64,000 bases of DNA from Hydrogenophaga sp. 2FB. GTDB lineage: Bacteria; Pseudomonadota; Gammaproteobacteria; Burkholderiales; Burkholderiaceae_C. Every line of letters begins with the position of its first letter. Positions within the stretch are counted from its first letter, which is position 1. The stretch spans positions 1 to 64,000 of the forward strand of contig NZ_SCML01000003.1 of the NCBI RefSeq assembly GCF_005503365.1, written 5' to 3'. Below, piece by piece: positions 13,250-21,501 of this stretch. A program made the position numbers and the translations under genes. The notes below the pieces were generated by a model, which saw only the letters and a program-made list of their open reading frames with translations, ran no database searches and was not told the origin of the DNA.

Positions 13250-14097
13250 CGGGCCGGTGCCTTGTCCAGCGTGTCCATCGCCAGGCACAGGTCGGCCCAG
13301 GCCTTGCCCTTGTCACCCGGGGTGCGCAGCAGGTAGGCCGGGTGGTAGGTCACGATCACCGGCACACCCTCGTAGCGGTGCACCTTGCCGCGCAGGCGGC
13401 CGATGGGCTCGGTGGTCTTGAGCAGCGCCTGCACCGCGAACCGGCCCATGGCGACGATGACCTTGGGTTTCACCAGTGCCACCTGGCGCACCAGGTAGGG
13501 CTCGCATTGAGCCACTTCCTCGGGCTGCGGGTTGCGGTTGGCCGGCGGGCGGCACTTGAGCACGTTGGCGATGAAGGCGCCCTTCGCGCCTTCGGCATGG
13601 CGGCTGCGGCCCACGGCGCGCAGCATGTTGTCGAGCAACTGGCCGGCCGCGCCCACGAAAGGTTCGCCCTGCCGGTCTTCGTTTTCGCCGGGGGCTTCAC
13701 CCACGATCATCCAGTCGGCTTGCGTGTCGCCCACGCCGAACACCGTGTTCTTGCGGCTCTGGCACAGGCCACAGGCCTGGCAACTGGCGACGGCTTCGCG
13801 CAGCGCGGGCCAGTCCATGGTGTCCACCGGACTGGTGCGCGGACGCTCTGCGACAGGGCTCTCGACGGGTGGGGCTTCCTCCAGCGGCGGCGAGGCAGGC
13901 AGCTGGCGCACGGGCGTTGCGAGGGGCGGCGTGGCGGCGGGTGGCGTGGGCGCGCTGGCCCGTGGCGCGACGGTGGGTGCAGCGGCTTCCTGCGGCGGTG
14001 TGGGCCGCGGTGCCCAGACGCGCACGCCCATCTCGGCCAGCATGGCGCGCTGGCGCGCGTCGAGCTGGGGCACGAAGGAGGTGTCGTCGGCGGTCAA
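13246..14097 (-). CDS. Family 4-type uracil-DNA glycosylase (Fe-S)
   Basis: Removes uracil from deaminated DNA. The catalytic part (about 95-283) has CQAC (Cys106, Cys109) and later LKC and QC cysteines that would ligate a 4Fe-4S cluster, the motif GEAPGENEDRQGEPFVGAAG, and the C-terminal VTYHPAYLLR. Residues 30-90 form a Pro/Ala-rich, probably disordered linker. I chose the TTG start at 14097 because it overlaps the rimI stop (TTGA), the usual coupling in tightly packed operons. The first internal ATG (14043) would remove 18 residues. Third gene of tsaB-rimI-udg. Confidence 0.85.
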   Translation of the reverse strand: MTADDTSFVPQLDARQRAMLAEMGVRVWAPRPTPPQEAAAPTVAPRASAPTPPAATPPLATPVRQLPASPPLEEAPPVESPVAERPRTSPVDTMDWPALREAVASCQACGLCQSRKNTVFGVGDTQADWMIVGEAPGENEDRQGEPFVGAAGQLLDNMLRAVGRSRHAEGAKGAFIANVLKCRPPANRNPQPEEVAQCEPYLVRQVALVKPKVIVAMGRFAVQALLKTTEPIGRLRGKVHRYEGVPVIVTYHPAYLLRTPGDKGKAWADLCLAMDTLDKAPAR

Positions 14098-14696
14098 GGC
14101 TGCGTCTCCGCTGTGTTGTCGGGTGCGAGGCTCAGGCTCATGACCACCGCGTCCTCGCGCCGCAGATGGCCGGCCGGGTAGTAGCCCTTGCGCAGCCCCA
14201 CCTGCGTGAAGCCATACCGCTCGTAGAGCCGGCGCGCGGGCGCGTTGCTCTCGCGCACTTCGAGCCAGAGCCAGTGCGCGCCCTGTCCGCGCGACCACAG
14301 CGCCAGTGCATCGAGCATGAAACGCGCCCAACCCTGGCGCTGGTGCGCGGTGGCCACGGTGACGTTGAGCAGGTGCACCTCGTCCACGCCCGGCATCGCG
14401 ACCAGGTAGCCCAGCAGCAGGCGGCCGTCCGCGCGCGCCGGGTAGGGCGGTCTTTCGTGTGGCAGCGCCTCGCCGAGCAGCAGCACGGCCGGGTGGCCGG
14501 CCTGCAGCGAATCGTGGAAGTGCTTGCGCGACCAGGGGTGGGCATAGGTGGCGGACTCGAGGGCGTGCACCGAGTCCAGATCGGCCTCGGACATGGGCTC
14601 GAAGGCAATGCGGCGTTCCTGCGCGGTGGGGCTTACGGCCTGCGCCGTTGGCCAGGCTTGGGGTGCCCGCAGCAGGTCGTTCACGGCATGGCTCAT
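14094..14696 (-). CDS. rimI: Ribosomal protein S18 alanine N-acetyltransferase
   Basis: GNAT-family acetyltransferase of 200 aa. The core has AFEPMSEADLDSVHALES, the beta4 strand VDEVHLLNVTVATAHQRQG containing the acetyl-CoA Q/RxxGx[GA]-type loop (QRQGWA), and ESNAPARRLYERYGFTQVGLRKGYY, which is typical of RimI. About 30 extra N-terminal residues precede the domain. It sits 13 bases after tsaB, the partnership seen across bacteria, and overlaps the next gene's start. Some RimI homologues acetylate other N-termini, so the exact target is inferred. Confidence 0.9.
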   Translation of the reverse strand: MSHAVNDLLRAPQAWPTAQAVSPTAQERRIAFEPMSEADLDSVHALESATYAHPWSRKHFHDSLQAGHPAVLLLGEALPHERPPYPARADGRLLLGYLVAMPGVDEVHLLNVTVATAHQRQGWARFMLDALALWSRGQGAHWLWLEVRESNAPARRLYERYGFTQVGLRKGYYPAGHLRREDAVVMSLSLAPDNTAETQP

Positions 14697-14709
14697 GGAG
14701 AAGACCTCC

Positions 14710-15486
14710 TCACCGCGCTGCCGCGTGGGCGGCCACGCGCAACCGTTCGCGCTCGTCGGTGGTCTGGGCCACCTTGTCGCGCACGTACAGCGGCAGGGCG
14801 TCGCGCGCCGCCAGCGCCGCGCCTTGCGCGATCAGGGCGGGCGCCAGACGCAGCAAGGCGGTGGCGGTGGGCAGGGCGTGCCGACGCAGACCGGGGATGG
14901 CCGCAAGGTCAGGGGCATAGCTGTCGAACACGTTGCCGGCCAACAGGGTGTCGTCGGTCACAGACCCTTGAAGATGGGCGGCGAGGTCTTTCGGCGCGCA
15001 CAGGCGCGGCGGCGCCAGCGGCGACAGCCCGGTTGGCGTGCAGGCATAAGGCGCGAGGTACAGCTCGCTCATGCGGGCGTCCAGCAGCGCGACCACGGTG
15101 TCGGGCCTTGCCCCACCTGCCTGTGCGTGGGCATGGCGCGCCTCTTCGGCCAGGGCCAGCAAGGTATCGACCGGCAGCACCGGCACGCCGCCGGGGCGGG
15201 CCGTCTCCTGCGCGCCATAGGCCAGGCCCTGGGCCACGGCGCAGGCGGTGCGCAGGCCGGTGAACGAGCCTGGGCCGCGGCCAAACACCACCGCGTCCAG
15301 ACTGCTCAGCGTCCAGCCCGAGGCATCGAGCAGCTGTTTCACCAGGGGCAGCAGGGTGGTGGAGGCCATCGCGCCGCCAGGGCCGGTGTGTTGCCACAAG
15401 GGCCCGTCGGCCGCACCGCTGCCCAGCGCCACCGAAAGGGTGTCGGTGCTGGTTTCGATGGCAAGCAGGCGCAGGGCAGAGGGCAT
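14710..15486 (-). CDS. tsaB: tRNA t6A biosynthesis protein TsaB
   Basis: 258 aa, ASKHA-fold protein that partners TsaD and TsaE to transfer the threonylcarbamoyl group to A37 of ANN-reading tRNAs. Motifs seen are LLAIETSTDTLSVAL at the N-terminus and the diagnostic FGRGPGSFTGLR near residue 75. ATG 15486 is chosen because it places the ETSTD strand at the N-terminus; the frame is open further upstream but antisense to dacB. It leads the tsaB-rimI-udg unit and is divergent from dacB. The t6A enzyme Sua5 is encoded about 3 kb away. Confidence 0.93.
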   Translation of the reverse strand: MPSALRLLAIETSTDTLSVALGSGAADGPLWQHTGPGGAMASTTLLPLVKQLLDASGWTLSSLDAVVFGRGPGSFTGLRTACAVAQGLAYGAQETARPGGVPVLPVDTLLALAEEARHAHAQAGGARPDTVVALLDARMSELYLAPYACTPTGLSPLAPPRLCAPKDLAAHLQGSVTDDTLLAGNVFDSYAPDLAAIPGLRRHALPTATALLRLAPALIAQGAALAARDALPLYVRDKVAQTTDERERLRVAAHAAAR

Positions 15487-15603
15487 GGGGTGGATTATCG
15501 ACCACCGTGTCGGGCGGGCAGATGGGCTGCCGCGTGTGCTTTCGCGCACCACCGGCCTGGCGAAGGTGCGCACGGGGGTCCCGCGTTTCATAATGAAACA
15601 CCT

Positions 15604-17142
15604 ATGTCGACACGCGTCCTGCTCCTGCGATTTCCGTTCCTCGCGCGCCTGCTCGCGCTGTGGCTGCTGGCCTGCGTCGGGCTGCCGGCCTGCGCGCAGA
15701 TGCCCGGGCGTGGCGCAGGTTTGCCGCCCGCAGTTGTAGAGGCGCTGAACCGCGCCCAGGTGCCGACCAGCGCGCTCTCGGCGATGGTGGTGTCGGTGGC
15801 GCCCGAGGCGCGCGAGCGCCTGCGCCACCAGGCCGGCGTACCGGTGAACCCGGCGTCGGTGATGAAGCTGGTGACCACCTACGCCGCGATCGACATGCTG
15901 GGCGCCGACTTCACCTGGAACACGCGCTTCTACACCGACGGGATGGTTGAAAACGGCATCCTGCGCGGCAACCTGTACGTGCGCGGCGGTGGCGACCCCA
16001 AGCTGGTGCTCGAACGCGTCCACGAGGCCTATGCCGCCCTGCAGGCCAAGGGCGTGACCGTGATCCTGGGCGATATGGTGCTCGACCACAGCGCGTTCGA
16101 ACTGCCGCCCATCGACCCTGGTGCCTTCGATGGGGAGGCCCTGCGCCCGTACAACGCCACGCCCGATGCGCTGCTGGTCAACTTCAAGTCGGTCATCCTC
16201 ACCTTCCAGCCCGACCTGGCCAATGGCGTGGCCACCGTGATCAGCGAGCCGCCGCTGGCGGGCCTTGCGATCGACGCCACCGTGCCGCTCTCGCGGGGCG
16301 CGTGTGGCGACTGGCGCAATGCTTTGCAGGCGCAGTTCGACGATCCCAACGCCATCCGCTTCGAAGGCCGCTACCCGCAAAACTGCGGCGAACTCAAGTG
16401 GCCCGTGGCCTACCAGCAGCCGGCCAGTTACGCCGCGCGCGCCCTGGAAGGACTGTGGCGTGCCAGTGGCGGCGCCATCACCGGCCGCGTGCGCGACGGC
16501 ACCATGCCCACGGAAGTGCAACTGCTGCACGAAGCGCGCTCGCTGCCGCTGTCCGAGGTGATCGTGGACGTGAACCGCTGGAGCAACAACGTGATGGCGC
16601 AGCAGGTGTTTCTCACGCTGGGGCAACTGGCGGTGCCGCAAACGGCTGCGCCCCGGTTCTCACTGGTGACCCCGGCCTTCGCCGCCGACCGGCTGGTGCC
16701 TTCGCGCCCCGCGCGTTTCGAGCACTCGCGCGAGGTGGTGGCCGACTGGTGGAAACGCACCTTCGGCCAACGCGTACCCGGCCCGGTGCTCGAGAACGGA
16801 TCGGGCCTCTCGCGCGAGGAGCGCATCACACCCGAAGCGCTGGCGAGTCTGCTGCGGCACGCAGCACGCCATCCCCAGGGCATGTCGTTCGTCGAGTCGC
16901 TGTCCGTTGCCGGTGTCAACGGCACGGCGGTGCGGCTGGCACGCGGCGGGAACAGCGCCGCGCGCGGCAACGCCTTCATCAAGACCGGCACGCTGCGCGA
17001 TGTGACCGGTATCGCGGGCTACGTCAACGCCGCCAGCGGCACGCGTTACGTGGTGGTGGGGTTCGTCAACCACCCCAACGCCCCGGCCGCGCGGCCCGCG
17101 CTGGACGCGCTGCTGGAGTGGACGGCGGCGCTGCCCGACTGA
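15604..17142 (+). CDS. dacB: D-alanyl-D-alanine carboxypeptidase/endopeptidase (PBP4 type)
   Basis: Periplasmic low-molecular-weight class C penicillin-binding protein of 512 aa that trims or cleaves peptidoglycan crosslinks. A signal peptide spans about residues 1-31 (LACVGLPACA before QMPG). The three active-site motifs are present: SVMK at 85-88, SNN at 327-329 and KTG at 460-462. ATG 15604 is the only start giving a proper signal peptide. It is divergent from tsaB, 117 bases away. Nothing clearly regulatory was seen in that gap. Confidence 0.93.
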   Translation: MSTRVLLLRFPFLARLLALWLLACVGLPACAQMPGRGAGLPPAVVEALNRAQVPTSALSAMVVSVAPEARERLRHQAGVPVNPASVMKLVTTYAAIDMLGADFTWNTRFYTDGMVENGILRGNLYVRGGGDPKLVLERVHEAYAALQAKGVTVILGDMVLDHSAFELPPIDPGAFDGEALRPYNATPDALLVNFKSVILTFQPDLANGVATVISEPPLAGLAIDATVPLSRGACGDWRNALQAQFDDPNAIRFEGRYPQNCGELKWPVAYQQPASYAARALEGLWRASGGAITGRVRDGTMPTEVQLLHEARSLPLSEVIVDVNRWSNNVMAQQVFLTLGQLAVPQTAAPRFSLVTPAFAADRLVPSRPARFEHSREVVADWWKRTFGQRVPGPVLENGSGLSREERITPEALASLLRHAARHPQGMSFVESLSVAGVNGTAVRLARGGNSAARGNAFIKTGTLRDVTGIAGYVNAASGTRYVVVGFVNHPNAPAARPALDALLEWTAALPD

Positions 17143-17202
17143 GCCGACGCGCCGCCCGCGGCCCCGTGGCGTGGAGCACCGATGGCGCGTTCGGCGCCAC
17201 CC

Positions 17203-17310
17203 ACCGGCGGCGGGTGGACGTCCCATGTGTTCTCGGACAACTTCCACGGCACACCGCGCACCCCCGAGCTGACGGGTGACGTGGTCGTGAAGGCCCTTGA
17301 GGTCATGGGC
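17203..17310 (+). pseudogene. Remnant of a GDSL esterase paralogue (3' end only)
   Basis: The in-frame text GGGWTSHVFSDNFHGTPRT-PELTGDVVVKALEVMG closely matches the last 34 residues of the downstream GDSL lipoprotein (WWKTYVFSDNFHGTPRT-NELMGELVVKALEAKG). It carries the catalytic Asp/His block SDNFH but nothing of the rest of the enzyme. It lies between dacB and the intact paralogue, in the same reading frame as the latter, though a proper start with lipoprotein signal occurs only at 17407. The simplest reading is that a tandem duplicate was deleted except for its 3' end. A functional short peptide is unlikely. Confidence 0.75.
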
Positions 17311-17406
17311 AGGAAGCAGCGTCGGCCAGATGGCCTAGGCCGCATGCAAGCGCTCCTTTCCCGGGCACATTCGGCGCTTCGCTCTGTCAACGACAAGGAC
17401 CTCCCC

Positions 17407-18507
17407 ATGTTTATCCGTATCGGCCTGGCGGCGGCCATGACCGCCACGATTCTTGCCGCGTGTGGTGGTGGCGGCGGTGACGGTGGCAGCAGCGGCAGCG
17501 CCTCGAATTCGGGGGTGCAAACCACGTCCGTGAAGGTGGTCGGTGACAGCCTGAACGACAGCGGCACCTTCGGCTTCAAGTTCACCGTGCAGGGCACGCC
17601 TCCTTACCCGATCTGGACAGAGCGTGTGGCCGCATCCGTGGCTGCGCCGGCCCTGTGTCCGCGGTACTCGGCGGCGGGCGGTGCTCCGGCGCTGAACCCG
17701 GCCGCGACGGCATGTACCAGCTATGGTGTCGGGGGCGCCGCCATCAACCCCCGCGATGCCGCGAACGACAACACACCCCTGTCGATCGTGCAGCAGCTCA
17801 AGGACTTGCGGACCCAAAGCCTGTACAAGCCCGAGGAGCTGCTGCTGGTGGATGGTGGTGGCAATGACCTGGCGTATCTGGCGGAAGATTACGCCAAGGC
17901 CTTGCTTCTCGATGGCGGCACGGCGTTCAATGCGTTGACGGGCGAGCTGATCCTGGCGGACGAAAAAATCGGGCTGACGCGGGATGAGATCGGCAATCTG
18001 TACGTGACGAGGCTGGCAGACTTGTTGGTCGACACCCTGTTGAGCGAAGCCCTGAACCGGGATGCACAGCGCATCGCGGTGATCACCGCGCCGGACGTGG
18101 CCCGCACGCCCCGGTTTGTGCAGTCGCTGGCGATTGCGGAGCTTCTCAACCCTCCTGCGGCGGCCCAAATCAAGCTCGCGGTGCCGCAATGGGTCAAGAC
18201 CTTCAACAACCAGCTCAAGACCCGGCTGGGCATCCAGAGCCGCGTGGTACTGGTGGACTTCTACGCCGAGTTCAACAAGTGGCTGGACACGCCGGCCACC
18301 TATGGACTAACCAACACCACCCAGCCGGCCTGTCCGGGCAACATCGCGACCTGCACCGACACCTCGCTCAGTGCAGTACAGGGGAAAAGTAGTCCCGACT
18401 GGTGGAAGACCTATGTGTTTTCCGACAATTTCCACGGCACGCCGCGCACCAACGAGTTGATGGGCGAACTCGTGGTGAAAGCCCTGGAGGCCAAGGGCTG
18501 GAAGTAA
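17407..18507 (+). CDS. GDSL/SGNH-family lipoprotein hydrolase
   Basis: 366 aa. Lipoprotein signal with lipobox ILAAC (Cys19) and a Gly/Ser-rich tether. SGNH hydrolase motifs: block I VVGDSLNDSG with nucleophile Ser48, a GGGND block III analogue (VDGGGNDLAYL) and the C-terminal SDNFHGT with catalytic Asp340 and His343. It is likely an outer-membrane or periplasmic esterase/lipase; the substrate is unknown. ATG 17407 follows the signal-peptide logic; the open frame upstream contains the remnant of a second copy. It is convergent with sua5, with 4 bases between stops. Confidence 0.85.
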   Translation: MFIRIGLAAAMTATILAACGGGGGDGGSSGSASNSGVQTTSVKVVGDSLNDSGTFGFKFTVQGTPPYPIWTERVAASVAAPALCPRYSAAGGAPALNPAATACTSYGVGGAAINPRDAANDNTPLSIVQQLKDLRTQSLYKPEELLLVDGGGNDLAYLAEDYAKALLLDGGTAFNALTGELILADEKIGLTRDEIGNLYVTRLADLLVDTLLSEALNRDAQRIAVITAPDVARTPRFVQSLAIAELLNPPAAAQIKLAVPQWVKTFNNQLKTRLGIQSRVVLVDFYAEFNKWLDTPATYGLTNTTQPACPGNIATCTDTSLSAVQGKSSPDWWKTYVFSDNFHGTPRTNELMGELVVKALEAKGWK

Positions 18508-18511
18508 GCCC

Positions 18512-19525
18512 TCAGGCGGCCGCGCGCTGCAAGCGGTCGCGCACGCCGTCCCAGGCCTGGTCTTCGGGCGGTGTTTCCACCCAGATCAGGTTCACGCCGG
18601 TGGCGTCCAGTTCGCGCAGCACCGCAAAGAGTTCCTGCGCGGCAGCGGCGGCATCGTCGGGCATGCGACGGCGCGGCACGCCACGGGCGGTTTCGAACGT
18701 GCTGCGGGCGTACACCGCAATGTGTTTTGCATCGCTGCCCAGCACCTGAAACGCCGCACGCAACTGTTTTGCATCCATCAGTCGCACCTTGGCGCGCGGT
18801 GCGTAGTGCGATTCGAGCGTGCCCGAGGCGCGTGGCGCGGCCTCGTCGCGCTCGCGCAGCGGCTGGCCGCAGGCGGCTTCGAGTTGCGCAACAGTGACCA
18901 TGCCGGGGCGCAGCAGCACCGGGTGCGCTCGCGTGCAGTCGACGATGGTGGACTCGATGCCCACGGGGCAAGCGCCGCCGTCGAGGATGAGCAGGTCTTC
19001 GTCGGCCAGCGCCGAAAACTCCTCGGCCACGTGGGCGGCGGTGGTGGGGCTGACGCGGCCGAAGCGGTTGGCGCTGGGGGCGGCAACACCCGTCACGCCC
19101 TGCGCGGCGGCGGCGCTCAGCAGCGCCTGGGCCACCGGGTGAGACGGGCAGCGCAGGCCCACCGAATCCTGCCCGCCGGCCGCCACCGCCGCCACGCCGT
19201 CGCGGCGCGGCAGGATCAGCGTGAGCGGGCCGGGCCAGAACGCCTGCATGAGCGCGGCGGCGAAGGGGGGCACGTCGCGCGCGTAGTGGTCTACACCCGC
19301 GCGCCAGCCCTGTGCGCCATCGCCAGCGGCCAGGTGCACGATCAATGGGTGGTCGGCCGGGCGGCCCTTGGCTTCGAAGATGCGGTGCACCGCCGTGGCG
19401 TTGTCGGCATCGGCGGCGAGGCCATACACGGTTTCGGTCGGCATACCCACCAAGGAGCCAGCGGCCAGCCGCTGCGCGGCGGTGGTGATGGCCGCGGGGT
19501 CGGCGGCTTTCAGGAGCAGCGGCAT
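18512..19525 (-). CDS. sua5: L-threonylcarbamoyladenylate synthase (Sua5 type)
   Basis: Makes threonylcarbamoyl-AMP from Thr, bicarbonate and ATP, the first step of tRNA t6A37 synthesis. 337 aa: the YrdC domain (about 10-205) has PTETVYGLAADA, the KGRPADHPLIVH substrate loop and SANRFGRVSPT; a PGMVTVAQLE linker follows, then a C-terminal Sua5 domain (about 220-337), so this is the long form rather than the short TsaC. The start is 7 bases after the purK stop, so the two are probably co-transcribed. Confidence 0.93.
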   Translation of the reverse strand: MPLLLKAADPAAITTAAQRLAAGSLVGMPTETVYGLAADADNATAVHRIFEAKGRPADHPLIVHLAAGDGAQGWRAGVDHYARDVPPFAAALMQAFWPGPLTLILPRRDGVAAVAAGGQDSVGLRCPSHPVAQALLSAAAAQGVTGVAAPSANRFGRVSPTTAAHVAEEFSALADEDLLILDGGACPVGIESTIVDCTRAHPVLLRPGMVTVAQLEAACGQPLRERDEAAPRASGTLESHYAPRAKVRLMDAKQLRAAFQVLGSDAKHIAVYARSTFETARGVPRRRMPDDAAAAAQELFAVLRELDATGVNLIWVETPPEDQAWDGVRDRLQRAAA

Positions 19526-19532
19526 GGCGAGC

Positions 19533-20771
19533 TCAGGCGCCGAGCGCGGGCAGGCCCAGCAGGGCCAACACCTGCGCGGTGGTTTCGCGCACCTGCGCCA
19601 CGCTGCTGCCCGTGATGTTGAGATGGCCCATCTTGCGGCCTGCGCGCGCGCCCAGCTTGCCGTAGAGATGCAGATGCGTGCCCGGCAGCGCGAGCACCGC
19701 GCCCCAGGGTGGCGACACGGGTTGTTGGCTGGCTTGCGCGCGCGTCGCGTTGGGTTCGAACCAGAGATCGCCCAGCAGGTTGACCATGATGCTGGGGCTG
19801 TGCTGGCGTGGCACGGGCAACGGCAAACCGGCGAGGGCGCGCACCTGGGCCTCGAACTGCGACAGGTCGCAGGCGTTCTGCGTGTAGTGGCCGCTGTTGT
19901 GCGGGCGGGGCGCCATTTCGTTCACCACGAGGTCGAGCGCGCCATCGGCTTTCTCGACCACGAAGTACTCGACGCACAGCACGCCCACGTAGTGCAGGTG
20001 GTTCGCAATCGCCACGGTGCTGGCCTGCGCACGCTGCGCCAAGGTGGCGTCGAGCGCGCCGTCGTAGACCTCGGTCAGCGCGAGGATGCCGTCGTGGTGC
20101 GTGTTCTTCTGCACCGGAAAGCACACCACCTGGCCGTCGGCGCCACGCGCCACGATCACCGAGCACTCGGCGCGCAGCTTGAGCATCTTCTCCAGCACGC
20201 AGGGCACTTTGTCCAGGCCGTCCCAGGCGGCAGCGAGTTCCTCGCGCGTGGACACGCGCACCTGGCCCTTGCCGTCGTAGCCCATGCGCGCGGTCTTCAG
20301 GATGCCGGGCAACAGGTCGGCCGGCACGGCGGCGAGGGCCGCGTCGGTGGTGATGACCGCGTGCGGCGCGGGCGCCACGCCGCTGATGGCCGCGCACTGC
20401 TCGAAGTGGGCCTTTTCCTTGCTGCGGTCCTGCGCCACGGCCACGCACGACGCCGATGGCGCCACCACGCGCTGCGCGGCGAGCGTGGCCAGCGCGGCGG
20501 CCGGCACGTTCTCGAATTCGGTGGTGATCGCGTCGCAGCGCTGGATCAGCTGGGCCAGGCCTTGCTCGTCGTCGTACGCCGTCTTGATGTGGTGGTGGCT
20601 GACCAGGCCGGCGGGGCTGGACGGATCGGGGTCGAGCACCACGGTGAAGTAGCCCATGGCCTGCGCCGCCTGCACGAACATGCGGCCCAGCTGGCCGCCG
20701 CCCATCACGCCGAGCGTGGTCTGCTGGCCGTTGACGGAGGGACCACCGGGAAGAAATGTCTTGAGGCTCAT
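19533..20771 (-). CDS. purK: N5-carboxyaminoimidazole ribonucleotide synthase
   Basis: ATP-grasp enzyme that carboxylates AIR with bicarbonate in purine synthesis. 412 aa: the N-terminal LGVMGGGQLGRMFVQAAQ glycine loop, TTEFENVP, the ATP-grasp region ILKTARMGYDGKGQ and the C-terminal EMAPRPHNSGHYT substrate/metal motif. ATG 20771 places the glycine loop near residue 22. The order purE, repeat, purK, sua5 on the minus strand suggests one transcript, though a 128-base gap with a repeat element separates purE from purK. Confidence 0.94.
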   Translation of the reverse strand: MSLKTFLPGGPSVNGQQTTLGVMGGGQLGRMFVQAAQAMGYFTVVLDPDPSSPAGLVSHHHIKTAYDDEQGLAQLIQRCDAITTEFENVPAAALATLAAQRVVAPSASCVAVAQDRSKEKAHFEQCAAISGVAPAPHAVITTDAALAAVPADLLPGILKTARMGYDGKGQVRVSTREELAAAWDGLDKVPCVLEKMLKLRAECSVIVARGADGQVVCFPVQKNTHHDGILALTEVYDGALDATLAQRAQASTVAIANHLHYVGVLCVEYFVVEKADGALDLVVNEMAPRPHNSGHYTQNACDLSQFEAQVRALAGLPLPVPRQHSPSIMVNLLGDLWFEPNATRAQASQQPVSPPWGAVLALPGTHLHLYGKLGARAGRKMGHLNITGSSVAQVRETTAQVLALLGLPALGA

Positions 20772-20809
20772 GAGATAGGGTGGTGGGTGAGCGCCTGTCC
20801 AGAAGCATC

Positions 20810-20899
20810 GCGGAACCGGCTTTGCCGGGCCGCAGATGCTGCCCCCTTGAGGGGTGATGCGGCTACGCGCAGCGAGCAAGCGACGGGGGTGGGTTTTTT
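20810..20899 (-). repeat. Dispersed hairpin repeat, copy 1 (behind purE)
   Basis: Read on the minus strand it begins directly after the purE TAA: an A-run, then CCCACCCCCG, then the palindrome CCCCTCAAGGGG with short flanks, then a hairpin whose arms are GCGGCCCGGC and GCCGGTTCCGC. The same module order occurs after the dps stop at 51692. In both places it starts at a stop codon and lies before a same-strand gene. It contains no coding potential of note. Confidence 0.75.
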
Positions 20900-21388
20900 T
20901 TATGCGGGAAGGGTCATCGCGCGTGCGGCGGCGGTTTGTTGTGCGCGGAAATCGTTGAGTTTCTGGCGCAGCGCGGGGTCGTGGCTGGCGAGCAGGGCCA
21001 CGGCGAACAGCGCGGCGTTGGCGGCTCCCGCCGCGCCGATGGCAAAGGTGGCCACCGGAATGCCCTTGGGCATCTGCACGATGCTGTGCAGCGAGTCCAC
21101 GCCGCTGAGGTGCTTGCTGGCCACGGGCACGCCGAGCACCGGCACCACCGTCTTGGCCGCGAGCATGCCCGGCAAATGCGCCGCGCCGCCAGCGCCCGCG
21201 ATGATGGCCTTGAGCCCACGATCGGCGGCGGCCTCGGCGTAGGTGAACATGTCGTCGGGCATGCGGTGGGCCGAGACCACGCGCGCTTCGTGCGCGATGC
21301 CAAAGTCCTGCAGGATCTGCACGGCGTGCTGCATGGTGTCCCAGTCGCTGCTGGAGCCCATGAGCACACCCACTTGGATGGGGTTCAT
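20900..21388 (-). CDS. purE: N5-carboxyaminoimidazole ribonucleotide mutase
   Basis: Converts N5-CAIR to CAIR in purine synthesis, as an octameric cytosolic enzyme. 162 aa. Visible are [14 protein letters not shown] (phosphate-binding loop), [11 protein letters not shown] with the catalytic His, and [17 protein letters not shown] 21388 gives the normal length; longer upstream reading frames are not supported. It is divergent from cnoX (113 bases) and upstream of purK. Confidence 0.95.
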   Translation of the reverse strand: MNPIQVGVLMGSSSDWDTMQHAVQILQDFGIAHEARVVSAHRMPDDMFTYAEAAADRGLKAIIAGAGGAAHLPGMLAAKTVVPVLGVPVASKHLSGVDSLHSIVQMPKGIPVATFAIGAAGAANAALFAVALLASHDPALRQKLNDFRAQQTAAARAMTLPA

Positions 21389-21501
21389 GAAGGTGCCTCT
21401 TGGCGGATGCGCCCCAGGGCCGGGGCTGGACCGGCCACGCGCATGGCAGGGCATGGCGTCTCCGGTAAAGTGTCGATTTTACGTTTGCCCAGGCCGCTCT
21501 C

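Noticed and set aside
14548-15603. In-frame upstream extension of dacB (about 350 codons)
   Set aside because: It is antisense to tsaB and rimI and would bury the dacB signal peptide in the middle of the protein.
17143-17406. Possible N-terminal extension of the GDSL gene from 17182
   Set aside because: The lipoprotein signal requires a start at 17407; the upstream text is a copy of the C-terminus, so it is a remnant rather than a domain.
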